Source: Nitriliruptoraceae bacterium
GTDB taxonomy: Bacteria > Actinomycetota > Nitriliruptoria > Nitriliruptorales > Nitriliruptoraceae
Assembly (NCBI GenBank): GCA_007136095.1
Contig: SLHP01000132.1
Span: forward strand, 1 to 39,852
Direction of reading: 5' to 3'
Length of the DNA stretch: 39,852 nt
How positions within the stretch are numbered: the stretch's first letter is position 1; each line of letters starts with the position of its first letter. Made by a program: the position numbers and the translations under genes. Positions 7,325 through 15,826 of this stretch are shown here, in pieces. The notes below the pieces were generated by a model, which searched no databases, was not told the DNA's origin, and saw nothing but the letters and a program-made list of their open reading frames with translations.

Positions 7325-9373
7325 TCACCCGGGCGCGTTGGCACGGCGCTCGGCGATCTCGGCCACCACCTCGGTGACGAAGTCGTCGAGCGGCACGTCC
7401 TTGCGCTGCTTGTCGGTGCCGTACCGGCGGATCGAAACGGTGCCCGATTCGGCTTCGCTGCCACCCACCACGAGGGTGAAGGGCACCTTCGAGGTCTGCG
7501 CGTCGCGGACCTTGGCGCCGAGCGTGCCGTCGGAGACATCCACCTCGACGCGGACCTCCCGGGCCCGCAGCGCGTCCGCCACCGACGTCGCGTAACCGTC
7601 GAACTCCGCCGCGACCGGCACGACCCGCACCTGCTGGGGCGCCAGCCAGGTCGGGAACGCGCCGTTGAACGACTCGACCATGACCGAGAAGAACCGTTCG
7701 ATCGAGCCGAACAGCGCCCGGTGGACCATGTAGGGCCGGTGCTTGGCGCCGTCCTGGCCGATGTAGCTGACGTCGAACCGCTCGGGCAGGTTGAAGTCGA
7801 TCTGCACGGTGGTCAACTGCCACTCCCGGCCGATCGCGTCGCGGGCGTGGATGTCGATCTTCGGACCGTAGAAGGCCCCCTCCCCCGGATCGGTCTCGTA
7901 GGGCAGCCCGGTGCGCTCGACGGCCTGGATCAGCGCCTGCTCGGCGGCGTCCCACCCCTCGTCGTTGCCGGGCAGCGACTTCTCCGGACGGGTGGAGATG
8001 GCCACGCGCGACGGCTCGCCGAGCCCGAAGGCCTCGTAGAGGTCCCGCGCGAACTGCACGCAGTCGTAGACCTCGTCGACGACCTGATCGTCCCGACAGA
8101 AGATGTGGCTGTCGTCCTGGGTGAAGCCGCGGGCCCGCAGCATCCCGTTGACCACCCCGGAGCGCTCGTAGCGGTAGACGGTGCCGAGCTCGGAGATCCG
8201 GATCGGCATCTCCCGGTACGACCGGGTGCGCGAGGTGAACGCGAGGATGTGGAACGGGCAGTTCATGGGCTTGAGCCGGTAGGCGGCCCCGCGTCGGTTC
8301 GCGTGCTCGCTGCTGCTGCGCTCGCCATCGTCGAGGTCCATCCCCGGGTACATCAGCTCTGCGTAGTTCTCCAGGTGTCCGGAGATCTGCCACAGATCCT
8401 CTTTGGCGATGTGGGGGGTGTAGACGGGCTGGTAGCCGCGCTTGAGGGTCTCGGCCCGGATCCAGTCCTCCATCTGCTGCCGCACGATCGCGCCGTTGGG
8501 CAGGAAGATCGACAGCCCCGGGCCGAGCTCGTCGGGGTGATGGGTCAGCTCGAGCTCACGACCGAGCTTGCGATGGTCGCGCTTGCGGGCCTCCGCCAGC
8601 ATCTCGAGATGGGAGGTCAGCGCCTTCTTGGACTCCCACGCGGTGCCGTAGATGCGCTGGAGCATCGGCTGGTCCTCGCGGCCGCGCCAGTACGCACCGG
8701 CGCTCCGCAGCAGCTTGAACGCAGGGATCCGCTCGGTGGATGGCACGTGCGGACCGCGGCACAGGTCCGACCACGCCACCTCGCCGTCCGGACGCACGTT
8801 GCGGTAGACGGTGAAGGTCGGGGCGCCCGCTGCGCCATCCTCGCCGTCAGCGGCGACGTCGACGGCGCTGACGATCTTGCCCTCGTCGACCAGCGAGATG
8901 ATCTCCAGCTTGTAGGGCTGCTCCGCGAACTCCGCCAGCGCGTCCTCACGCGCGACCTCTTCGCGCACGTAGGCCTGGCGCTGCTTCGCGAGCTCGTGCA
9001 TCCGCGCTTCGATCGCGTCCAGGTCCTCCGGGGTGAACGGGCGTGCCACCTCGAAGTCGTAGTAGAAGCCGTCCTCGATCGGAGGGCCGATCGCCCACTT
9101 GGCGCCGGGGAACAGGTCGGTGACGGCCTGCGCCATCAGGTGGGCGGTCGAGTGGCGCAGGACCGCGCGGCCCTGGTCGGTGTCGGCGTACAGACCCGCG
9201 ACCTCGGCGCCGTCGGGCACCGGGCGGTCGAGGTCCCATTCGGCGCCGTCGACCAACGCTGCGACGATCTGGCCACGGATCGCATCGAGCGCCTTCAGGG
9301 CCTGGATGGCGGTCGCGCCGGCGTCCAGGTCGACCTGGGTCTCGCCATGGCGGACGGTGATGGTTGCACTCAC
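7325..9373 (-). CDS. thrS: Threonyl-tRNA synthetase
   Basis: This is a class II synthetase that charges tRNA-Thr in the cytoplasm. The 682 residues contain, in order, a TGS domain (residues 1-60), the editing-domain motif HSTAHLMAQAV with a second-site segment RGPHVPST, and the catalytic core with KPMNCPFHI (zinc-binding Cys), motif 2 around YRYERSGVVNGMLRARGFTQ, and motif 3 near VHRALFGSIERF. An anticodon-binding domain closes the protein. Length and motif order are normal. Start GTG 9373 has GGAG 8 nt upstream. A possible -10 (TAGGCT) lies about 55 nt before the start. It heads the minus-strand run with the HIT gene 3 nt downstream. Confidence 0.97.
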   Translation of the reverse strand: MSATITVRHGETQVDLDAGATAIQALKALDAIRGQIVAALVDGAEWDLDRPVPDGAEVAGLYADTDQGRAVLRHSTAHLMAQAVTDLFPGAKWAIGPPIEDGFYYDFEVARPFTPEDLDAIEARMHELAKQRQAYVREEVAREDALAEFAEQPYKLEIISLVDEGKIVSAVDVAADGEDGAAGAPTFTVYRNVRPDGEVAWSDLCRGPHVPSTERIPAFKLLRSAGAYWRGREDQPMLQRIYGTAWESKKALTSHLEMLAEARKRDHRKLGRELELTHHPDELGPGLSIFLPNGAIVRQQMEDWIRAETLKRGYQPVYTPHIAKEDLWQISGHLENYAELMYPGMDLDDGERSSSEHANRRGAAYRLKPMNCPFHILAFTSRTRSYREMPIRISELGTVYRYERSGVVNGMLRARGFTQDDSHIFCRDDQVVDEVYDCVQFARDLYEAFGLGEPSRVAISTRPEKSLPGNDEGWDAAEQALIQAVERTGLPYETDPGEGAFYGPKIDIHARDAIGREWQLTTVQIDFNLPERFDVSYIGQDGAKHRPYMVHRALFGSIERFFSVMVESFNGAFPTWLAPQQVRVVPVAAEFDGYATSVADALRAREVRVEVDVSDGTLGAKVRDAQTSKVPFTLVVGGSEAESGTVSIRRYGTDKQRKDVPLDDFVTEVVAEIAERRANAPG

Positions 9374-9426
9374 GGGGTTCGCTCCTGCCCGCGCATCGAG
9401 GCACGGGCGCTCGGGCTTGAAGGTCG

Positions 9427-9432
9427 AGCCTA
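9427..9432 (-). promoter_or_regulatory. Possible thrS -10 element in a 314-bp divergent intergenic region
   Basis: TAGGCT on the minus strand lies 53 nt upstream of the thrS GTG. On the plus strand TACCCT near 9650 could serve the divergent two-TM protein gene. The region 9374-9687 otherwise shows no gene that I can support. A CCACCGCGG string near 9537 only superficially resembles a T-box. Confidence 0.3.
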
Positions 9433-9687
9433 GTGACGCCCGACCGGTGGCAGCGTGCGCCGGGCAGCGGCCTGATCAGGCCCTACAGATGCCGCCCGAC
9501 GCGGAGCGTTCGCGTCATCGCCCGCACGCGCGGCCCCGCGGTGGGAACCGCGACGGTCGGGTGCTGCTCGATGGACGCCATAGGCCAAGCTTGCCAGACC
9601 GCTCCCACCGGCGGCAACCACGTCGGCGGCGACCACCGCGCAGAGCCCCCTACCCTCCCCTCGCCCCGAGCAGGATCCGGACACCCG

Positions 9688-10110
9688 ATGGTCGACCCCC
9701 GAGCCCGTCGCGGGCTCCCCGAACGGTGGCTGCTGCCACCCGCACCCCGGGACGACCCAGCTGCCTCGAGGTGGCACGATCTGCCCTTCGAGGACAAGCG
9801 CAGCCTGGCCCGCGTCGGACCGGACGACGTTCCCTCCCTCGACGGGGACGCGCGCACCATCGTCACCGAACTGGCCCGTGTCCGGCTGGCGACCCGGTGG
9901 CGGCTGCTGGCCGCCGCGCCGGTGTTCGGGTGGCTGGTACTGATGGCGGTGTGGGGGTTCGGTCAGAGCTCCTACCCGGAGTCGGCCACACTGTGGTTCC
10001 AGGCCGGACTCGCCCTTGGAGCACTGACCTGGTTCGCCGCCGCGATCGCGGCGATCAACCGGCTGCGTCGGACCCGTGCGGTGCTGGCCGCCTGTACGAC
10101 GTCCGACTGA
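9688..10110 (+). CDS. Two-transmembrane-segment protein of unknown function
   Basis: I do not recognise this 140-residue protein. The first about 75 residues are soluble and rich in Pro, Arg and Asp, including LPFEDKRSLARVGPDDVPSL. Two hydrophobic helices follow (residues about 76-95, WRLLAAAPVFGWLVLMAVWG, and about 103-125, containing LWFQAGLALGALTWFAAAIA) and then a short basic end, RLRRTRAVLAACTTSD. With both termini probably cytoplasmic it would be a small membrane anchor or accessory protein. ATG 9688 is chosen as the only start giving coding-like sequence; AGGA lies rather far upstream (about 13 nt). It stands alone, divergent from thrS and 118 nt before the next plus-strand gene. Confidence 0.65.
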   Translation: MVDPRARRGLPERWLLPPAPRDDPAASRWHDLPFEDKRSLARVGPDDVPSLDGDARTIVTELARVRLATRWRLLAAAPVFGWLVLMAVWGFGQSSYPESATLWFQAGLALGALTWFAAAIAAINRLRRTRAVLAACTTSD

Positions 10111-10228
10111 CCGTGCCGGACGACCCTGTCGAGCGGCTGGGCGCGTCGCTACGTTCGACGACGATGCGATGCGATCGCCCCTCGGTCCCCGCGTCACTCC
10201 CGCACCTCCCCACCCTGAAGGACCGTCC

Positions 10229-11371
10229 ATGGGCCTGTCCCACATCCTCGCCGCTGCTGCCGGTGCCGGTGCCGCTGTCGTTGCGGACCGCGCGCGGAAG
10301 TCACCCGTCACCCGCACCGCAACGATGACCGGGTCGACCCTGGCCGCTCCCAGCGCCGCCGCGTGGATCACCGATTTCCTGAACGCGGCGTACTACGCGA
10401 AGGATCGCGCGGACCGCGACCTCGACGAGCTGCGCCTGGCGTTCACGATCGTGACCACCTACTGGGACCAGAGGGACACCCGCAGGCTGGGTGCCACGGA
10501 CGTGTTCCAGTTCCACAAGGCCTTCGGGACCGCCCGGTTGCGTGGGACCGGCGGCAAGACCGGCACCCTCTCACGCGAAGCGCTCCTGGAAGGCGGCGCC
10601 AAGCTGTTCGGACCCTGGTTCCCCGAGGCCGCGACCGACTGGGACCGGCTGGGGTGGGGCATCGCCTTCCCGACGGTCGAGGCCAAAGCGGCTCACGACC
10701 CGGAACGTCGCCTCGCCCAGGCCCGACTGGGGCCACTGACCCCACCGAGGCGCGCCGAACAGCAACAGATCTGGCACACCTACCCACCGGTCAGGATGCC
10801 GGATGTCGCGGCCACCGTCGGGGGCATCCTGGCGGTCGAACACTGGCCCGACTACGCCAGTGAACTGGGACGCTTCACCCCCCTGCGCCAGGGCGGTCTG
10901 GACGGACAGACCTTCGAGATCGAGGTCGTCGGGTTCCCGAGCCCGCGGACGCCGGTCTTCATCCGGGGCTACGTGACGATCCACGACCTGGTCACCGCTG
11001 ATGACCCGCTGGCGCTCAACGACTGGGTGTCAACGGTGCGCAGCGGCTTCTCGGACCGCCCGAACGAACCCTCACCGATCCCCGACGACGCGGAGGTGCA
11101 CGCGGGTTTCGACCTGGTGTGTCACGAGGGCCACTTCATGGGTGACGCGAAGAACCGACTCGTGCTGTACTCGATCGACGGGACCACCTACCTCCGGGCC
11201 GCGGGGACCTGGGACCCGATGACCTGGCACCTCGCCGAGATGTACGACCGGGTCGGTCGATGGTCGCAACACGCCTTCTGGGGCATGGAGGCGCCCGAGC
11301 AGTCGATGCTGCACCAGATCGCCCTGCAGGTCCAACGACGGCTGGCCGCAGCCCAGGAGCTGTCGTCGTGA
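10229..11371 (+). CDS. Uncharacterised protein coupled to an FAD oxidoreductase
   Basis: This encodes a 380-residue protein whose family I do not recognise. The N-terminus (LSHILAAAAGAGAAVVADRARK) could be a weak signal or membrane-associated helix. The body looks globular, with many Trp, Tyr and His residues in blocks such as FTIVTTYWDQRDTRRLGATD, FPEAATDWDRLGWGIAFPT and WDPMTWHLAEMYDRVGRWSQ. ATG 10229 has AAGGA about 6 nt upstream, and a TACGTT -10-like hexamer lies near 10151. Its stop overlaps the GTG of the FAD enzyme by 4 nt, so the two are made together and probably act together. Whether it binds a lipid, quinone or the same substrate cannot be said. Confidence 0.8.
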   Translation: MGLSHILAAAAGAGAAVVADRARKSPVTRTATMTGSTLAAPSAAAWITDFLNAAYYAKDRADRDLDELRLAFTIVTTYWDQRDTRRLGATDVFQFHKAFGTARLRGTGGKTGTLSREALLEGGAKLFGPWFPEAATDWDRLGWGIAFPTVEAKAAHDPERRLAQARLGPLTPPRRAEQQQIWHTYPPVRMPDVAATVGGILAVEHWPDYASELGRFTPLRQGGLDGQTFEIEVVGFPSPRTPVFIRGYVTIHDLVTADDPLALNDWVSTVRSGFSDRPNEPSPIPDDAEVHAGFDLVCHEGHFMGDAKNRLVLYSIDGTTYLRAAGTWDPMTWHLAEMYDRVGRWSQHAFWGMEAPEQSMLHQIALQVQRRLAAAQELSS

Positions 11372-12900
11372 CCCCGGCCCAACGGGTCGATGCGCTGGTC
11401 ATCGGATCAGGCCCCAACGGGCTGGCCGCGGCGATCCGCCTGGCGCGCGCGGGCCGGGACGTGGTCGTCCTCGAAGCGCAACCACAGCTCGGTGGCGCCG
11501 TCATCAGCCAGGAACTGACGCAACCCGGGTTCGTTGCCGACACCTTCAGTGCGGTCTATCCGGCCGCAGCGGCCTCGCCGGTCTTCGCCAGGATGCCGCT
11601 CGCGGACCACGGTCTGGACTGGGTCCACCCCGAGGTCGCGATGGCCCACCCGATGCCGGACGGACGGGCCGGGGCGCTCTACCGCGAACTCGACCGGACC
11701 GTCGCCAACCTCGACGACCTGCATCCCGGCGACGGCCGGGCGTGGGAGCGGTTCGCCGCCCCCTACCTCGACAACTTCGAGGCACTCCGGGCCACCGTGC
11801 TGGGCGGCTTCCCACCCGTGGTGGGCGGTGCCCGGCTGGTGGCGGCCATGGGCCTGCAGGGAACGTTGGAGTTCGCCCGCCTGTTGCTGACCTCCGCCGA
11901 CCAGTTGGCCGACGACCTGTTCGAGGGTGCGCATGCCCGCGCCTGGCTGTTCGGTTCCGTGCTGCACGGCGACATCCCGGCCGAGGAGTCCGGCTCCGCC
12001 ATCGCCGGCGGTTACCTGCAACTGCTCGGCCACGCGGCCGGCTGGCCGAGCCCGCGAGGTGGCGCAGGCGCACTGACCGGCGCGCTGGCGAGCTACCTCG
12101 GATCGTTGGGCGGATCGGTCCAGGTCGGCCAGCGCGTCCAGCGGATCGTGGTGGCACGTGGCCGCGTCGCGGGTGTGGTCACCGAGGATGGCGAGCGGTT
12201 CCGCGCGCCGACGGTGATCGCCACCACCTCCCCACACGCACTGCTGCGGCTCGTCGGTGATGCCATGCCAGCCGACTACGTCCGCCGGCTCCAGCGGTTC
12301 CGGTACGGCCCACGCACCGTCAAGGTCGATTGGGCGCTGGACGGACCGACCCCGTGGACCGCGCCGGAAGCTCGGCAGGCCGGCACGGTCCACGTCGGTG
12401 GCGAAGCCGACGCGGTCACCGCACAGACCACGGCTGTCCGGCGGGGCGAGATCCCAGAACGACCGTTCCTGCTGTTCGGCCAGCAGAGCATCGCCGACCC
12501 CTCCCGGGCACCGGCTGGCAAGCACACCGCGTGGGCCTACACCCGCGTCCCCGGTGCCGTTGCCGGCCCCGATGCGGTCATGGCCCACGTCGAACGGATG
12601 ACCGACCAGATCGAACGCTTCGCACCCGGCTTCCGCGACCTGGTGCTCTCCCGCCACGTGCAGGGACCGGACACGCTCCAGGCCCAGAACGCCAACCTCG
12701 TCGGGGGCGACGTCGGGGGCGGCACCTATCGACTCGACCAGACGGTGTTCCGCCCGTTGCCGTCCCTGCTGCCGTACGCCACCCCGATCGACGGGTTGTG
12801 GATCGGCAGTTCCTCCGCGTTCCCGGGAGGCGCGGTCCACGGGGTCCCCGGCTGGACCGCGGCGTCCTACGCCCTGGCACGGTCGCGTCTGCCGTTGTAG
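11368..12900 (+). CDS. FAD-dependent oxidoreductase, phytoene desaturase/PYROXD2-like
   Basis: A 510-residue flavoprotein of the amine oxidase/phytoene dehydrogenase superfamily. The N-terminal dinucleotide-binding motif is VIGSGPNGLAAAIRLARAG with the following acidic strand end VVVLEAQPQLGGA. The C-terminal FAD-contact motif is WIGSSSAFPGGAVHGVPGWT. The middle resembles the PYROXD2-like branch rather than true carotenoid desaturases, and no carotenoid genes are nearby. The substrate is unknown. Start GTG 11368 lies in a GTGA overlap with the upstream gene. Earlier in-frame codons reach further back but would overlap that gene heavily. Confidence 0.88.
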   Translation: MTPAQRVDALVIGSGPNGLAAAIRLARAGRDVVVLEAQPQLGGAVISQELTQPGFVADTFSAVYPAAAASPVFARMPLADHGLDWVHPEVAMAHPMPDGRAGALYRELDRTVANLDDLHPGDGRAWERFAAPYLDNFEALRATVLGGFPPVVGGARLVAAMGLQGTLEFARLLLTSADQLADDLFEGAHARAWLFGSVLHGDIPAEESGSAIAGGYLQLLGHAAGWPSPRGGAGALTGALASYLGSLGGSVQVGQRVQRIVVARGRVAGVVTEDGERFRAPTVIATTSPHALLRLVGDAMPADYVRRLQRFRYGPRTVKVDWALDGPTPWTAPEARQAGTVHVGGEADAVTAQTTAVRRGEIPERPFLLFGQQSIADPSRAPAGKHTAWAYTRVPGAVAGPDAVMAHVERMTDQIERFAPGFRDLVLSRHVQGPDTLQAQNANLVGGDVGGGTYRLDQTVFRPLPSLLPYATPIDGLWIGSSSAFPGGAVHGVPGWTAASYALARSRLPL

Positions 12901-12948
12901 GGAGTGGTCCCCGGTTCCCGGGGTCGCCGACCGGCCGCGACAGGTGAC

Positions 12949-12954
12949 TACCGT
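12949..12954 (+). promoter_or_regulatory. -10 element placed for a leaderless Nudix transcript
   Basis: TACCGT is followed after exactly 6 nt by GTG 12961. In actinobacteria a TANNNT box at this distance from a start codon is the usual mark of a leaderless mRNA. No strong -35 is visible. Confidence 0.4.
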
Positions 12955-12960
12955 GGCGGC

Positions 12961-13494
12961 GTGAAAGGGGGCGCCATGCCACGGACGGGTCACGTCGCCA
13001 GCATCCGACGGTCGGTCGGCAGCCAACGGCTCCTGCTGCCGTCGGCCACCGTCTGCGTCTTCGACGCAGAGGATCGTCTCCTGCTGGTGCACCACGCCGA
13101 GGGGGATCACTGGGCGCCACCCGGCGGCGCGGTCGAACCCGACGAATCGCCGGCTGACGCCGCGGTTCGCGAGTGCTTCGAGGAGACCGGTCTGCACGTT
13201 CGACCGCTCCAGATCCTGGGTGTCTACGGCGGGCAGCCGTGCGAGGTGACCTACGACAACGGTGACGTCGTGCAGTACGTGTTGACCCTGTTCCGCTGCG
13301 AGGTGATCGGTGGATCTCTGCGTCCTGACGGGCATGAGGCACTCGATGCCCGCTACGTGGCCGACGACGAGTGGCAGCACCTGACCGTCCCGCCGTGGGC
13401 CCGGCTCGCCCTGCCCCGTGCGTTCGACGACATCGCCGCCGACGAGCAGCGCGCAGCGTTCGTCGCACCGACCTGGCATCCGGATACCGGCTGA
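12961..13494 (+). CDS. Nudix hydrolase
   Basis: This is a 177-residue hydrolase of the Nudix family, which cleaves nucleoside diphosphates linked to another moiety. The Nudix box is complete: GGAVEPDESPADAAVREC continuing to FEETGL (G-x5-E-x7-R-E-x-x-E-E-x-G, residues about 55-77, with Cys where a hydrophobic residue is usual). It lies between LLLVHHAEGDHWAPP and a YVLTLFRCEV strand. Substrate specificity cannot be read from the sequence. Two starts are credible: GTG 12961, 6 nt behind a TACCGT box (leaderless), or ATG 12976, preceded by AAAGGGGG at 12964-12971. It stands between the FAD enzyme and ftsH on the same strand. Confidence 0.85.
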   Translation: MKGGAMPRTGHVASIRRSVGSQRLLLPSATVCVFDAEDRLLLVHHAEGDHWAPPGGAVEPDESPADAAVRECFEETGLHVRPLQILGVYGGQPCEVTYDNGDVVQYVLTLFRCEVIGGSLRPDGHEALDARYVADDEWQHLTVPPWARLALPRAFDDIAADEQRAAFVAPTWHPDTG

Positions 13495-13613
13495 CAGGTC
13501 ACCGACGGCAGCGCGACAGCCGGCTCCGGCTCCGCGGTCGCCGCCTTGATCCCCCAGCGTCCGGACGGGCCCGGGTGGCCGCTCGCCCGTACCCTGTCGG
13601 CAGCGCATGAGGA

Positions 13614-15560
13614 GTGGTTGCCCTGGCAGCATCGAACCCCGACGGAGAGCACCGCGACCCGAAGCGTTCGCGTCCGCACGGCCAGGACGTTGCTCGCCAG
13701 ATGCCGACCTGGGCGAGGTGGTGGGTGCTGCTCCTGGTGCTGAGCGGAGCCACGATGCTCACCGTGCTGTTCGGCGGGTTCGACGCCACGGTGCCGGAGG
13801 AGATCGGCTTCACGCGATTCGTGGAACTCGCCGAGGACGGTCAGGTCGAGCGGGTCACCATCGATCAGGACGGCCGGGTCACCGGCGAACTCGACGACGA
13901 GACACCCTTCGAGACGGTCGTGCCGACCGCGCTCGCCCAGGAGGATCTCCTCGACACCCTGCTGGAACAGAGCGTCGAGATCGAGGCACAACCTCCGACC
14001 GCGAACTGGGCCGCCGCGATCATCTCGATCCTGCCGATCCTGCTCATCATCGCGCTCGTGGTCTTCTTCATACGGCGGGCCGCCGGTGGTCAGATGTCCC
14101 AGATGCAGGGCATGGGCAAGAGCCAGGCGCAGATCATCGATACCGAGCGTCCCGACACGACCTTCGACGACGTCGCCGGCTACGACGAGATCCGCGAGGA
14201 GGTCCGCGAGATCGTCGACTACCTGCGGGATCCCGAGCGGTTCCGCAAGCTCGGCGCCCGTGGTCCAGGCGGTGTCCTGCTGCTCGGACCGGCCGGGACG
14301 GGCAAGACCCTGATGGCCCGCGCCATCGCCGGGGAAGCCGATGTGACCTTCCTCTCGGCGTCCGGATCCGAGTTCGTCGAGATGCTCGTCGGCGTGGGTG
14401 CGGCACGGGTGCGCGACCTGTTCGCGCAGGCCCGTGAGCACCAACCCGCCATCATCTTCATCGACGAGCTCGACTCGGTCGGCCGCAAACGCGGCGGCCA
14501 GAACACGATCGGTTCGAACAACGAGCAGGAACAGACCCTCAACCAACTGTTGAAGGAACTCGACGGCTTCGACCCCCGCGAGGGCATCGTGATCATCGCG
14601 GCGACGAACCGCGCCGAGATGCTCGACGACGCGCTGCTGCGACCGGGCCGGTTCGACCGCCAGGTCGAGGTCGGGCTCCCGACGCAGAAGGACCGCGTCG
14701 AGATCCTGAAGGTCCACGGCCGCGGGAAACCGATCAACGACGACGTCGACCTGCAGACCGTGGCCCGCGGGACCCCGGGATTCAGCGGGGCCCAGCTCGA
14801 GAACCTGGTGAACGAGGCCGCCATCAACTCCGTCCGAGCGGGAAGGGAGACGATCACGCGCGATGACTTCGATGCGGCACGCGACCGCATCATCATCGGC
14901 AAGCGCCAGAGTTCGGACCTGCTCCGGGAGGAGGAGAAGCACCGCGTCGCCGTCCACGAGACCGGCCACGCCCTGGTCGCGGCCGCATCCGAGTACGCGG
15001 ATCCGGTCTCGAAGGTGACCATCCTGCCGGCGCAACGGGCCCTCGGTACCACCGAACAGCTGCCCGTCGAGGAACGCCGCATCGCCGCCGAGGGCTACCT
15101 CTCCGACACCCTGGCCGTCCGGCTCGGCGGTCGGGTGGCCGAGCGCGTCGCGCTCGAGGAACTCTCCTCCGGTGCAGCCAACGACCTGGTGCAGGCAACG
15201 GATCTGGCGACGCGGATGGTCCGGGAGTTCGGCCTGTCTCCCAAGATCGGGCCGGTCGGTTACACCACGCAGGACGAACCCGGTGGCGTTCCGGGTCTCC
15301 ACGGACGTCCCTACGCGGACGGGACCCAGGCCGATATCGACGCCGAGGTGGCGCGACTCCTGCGCGAGGCGGAGGACCGCGCCGAACGCTGCATCATCGA
15401 GCGGCGGGAGGTGTTCGACCGCATCGTCGAACGTCTGCTCGACGTCGAGGTCGTCGACGGCGAGGAGATCTACGCCCTGCTCGACAAGCCCATGCCCGGG
15501 CGGGACGGGGCGGACCCGCCGGACGGCGAGCGGGACAGGAGTCGGACCGACGGGCGCTGA
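13614..15560 (+). CDS. ftsH: ATP-dependent zinc metalloprotease FtsH
   Basis: FtsH is a membrane-anchored hexameric AAA+ protease that degrades membrane and short-lived proteins. The 648 residues give two TM helices (about 35-55 and 132-153) flanking a periplasmic segment. The AAA domain has Walker A GPAGTGKT (225-232), Walker B IIFIDELD (280-287) and the second region of homology with LLRPGRFDR (341-349). The protease domain has HETGH (448-452) and Asp524 in SSGAANDLVQ as third zinc ligand. The pore loop reads FVEMLVG where FVEMFVG is commoner. The start is uncertain. GTG 13614 overlaps its own GAGGAG, a CTG at 13623 would be spaced better, and ATG 13701 would remove the cytoplasmic leader. 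The C-terminus is Asp/Arg-rich. Confidence 0.95.
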   Translation: MVALAASNPDGEHRDPKRSRPHGQDVARQMPTWARWWVLLLVLSGATMLTVLFGGFDATVPEEIGFTRFVELAEDGQVERVTIDQDGRVTGELDDETPFETVVPTALAQEDLLDTLLEQSVEIEAQPPTANWAAAIISILPILLIIALVVFFIRRAAGGQMSQMQGMGKSQAQIIDTERPDTTFDDVAGYDEIREEVREIVDYLRDPERFRKLGARGPGGVLLLGPAGTGKTLMARAIAGEADVTFLSASGSEFVEMLVGVGAARVRDLFAQAREHQPAIIFIDELDSVGRKRGGQNTIGSNNEQEQTLNQLLKELDGFDPREGIVIIAATNRAEMLDDALLRPGRFDRQVEVGLPTQKDRVEILKVHGRGKPINDDVDLQTVARGTPGFSGAQLENLVNEAAINSVRAGRETITRDDFDAARDRIIIGKRQSSDLLREEEKHRVAVHETGHALVAAASEYADPVSKVTILPAQRALGTTEQLPVEERRIAAEGYLSDTLAVRLGGRVAERVALEELSSGAANDLVQATDLATRMVREFGLSPKIGPVGYTTQDEPGGVPGLHGRPYADGTQADIDAEVARLLREAEDRAERCIIERREVFDRIVERLLDVEVVDGEEIYALLDKPMPGRDGADPPDGERDRSRTDGR

Positions 15561-15570
15561 CCGGCGGTGA

Positions 15571-15645
15571 TGGTGGGCACGGCTGGTATCGAACCAGCGA
15601 CCTCTGCCGTGTGAAGGCAGCGCTCTCCCACTGAGCTACGTGCCC
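15571..15645 (-). tRNA. tRNA-Val (anticodon CAC)
   Basis: A 75-nt cloverleaf on the minus strand. The acceptor stem pairs GGGCACG with CGTGCCC (7 bp), the discriminator base is A, and CCA is encoded in the gene (15571-15573). The anticodon arm is CTGCC-TTCACAC-GGCAG, giving anticodon CAC at 15611-15613 (decodes GTG). The T arm contains GGTTCGATACC and the D arm has the usual AGCTCAGTGGGAGAGC sequence. It lies 10 nt beyond the ftsH stop and convergent with it. Confidence 0.97.
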
Positions 15646-15726
15646 GGGAACTTCGGCAACGTAGCCGGGCGCGGGGACCGGGGCCAACCGTCCGCACGGT
15701 TTCCGGGGGGTGCGGACCGACCGGAA

Positions 15727-15759
15727 GGTGACGCAACGGTGACGGGATGCTGAACGGGA
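15727..15759 (+). promoter_or_regulatory. Candidate Pho box: three 11-nt direct repeats before nptA1
   Basis: Three consecutive 11-nt units are seen: GGTGACGCAAC (15727-15737), GGTGACGGGAT (15738-15748) and GCTGAACGGGA (15749-15759). In the reverse complement each carries G(T)TCA(C/G)C, which is the core and the 11-nt period of actinobacterial PhoP sites. The site ends 67 nt before the GTG of a Na/Pi cotransporter gene, with a possible -10 (TATGCG, 15785-15790) in between. Binding by a PhoP-type regulator is inferred. Confidence 0.5.
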
Positions 15760-15826
15760 GCTCACTTGGTGGCCAACGCACGGGTATGCGAAGCTGCCGC
15801 TCCCTTCCATCCCTGGAGTTGCCGGA

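Noticed and set aside
6872-9433. A long open frame opposite thrS and the HIT gene
   Set aside because: It is a mirror of the thrS codons, with His/Asp/Arg-rich low-quality sequence and no domain.
9374-9687. A T-box leader for thrS, from CCACCGCGG near 9537
   Set aside because: The conserved T-box sequence needs TGG(N)ACC before GCG and a paired terminator. Here the TGG part is missing and the spacing to thrS is wrong.
11407-13632. A long open frame opposite the FAD oxidoreductase
   Set aside because: It is an antisense shadow; its composition and lack of motifs fit no protein family.
13353-15302. A long open frame opposite ftsH and the Nudix gene
   Set aside because: It is the antisense shadow of two clearly identified genes.
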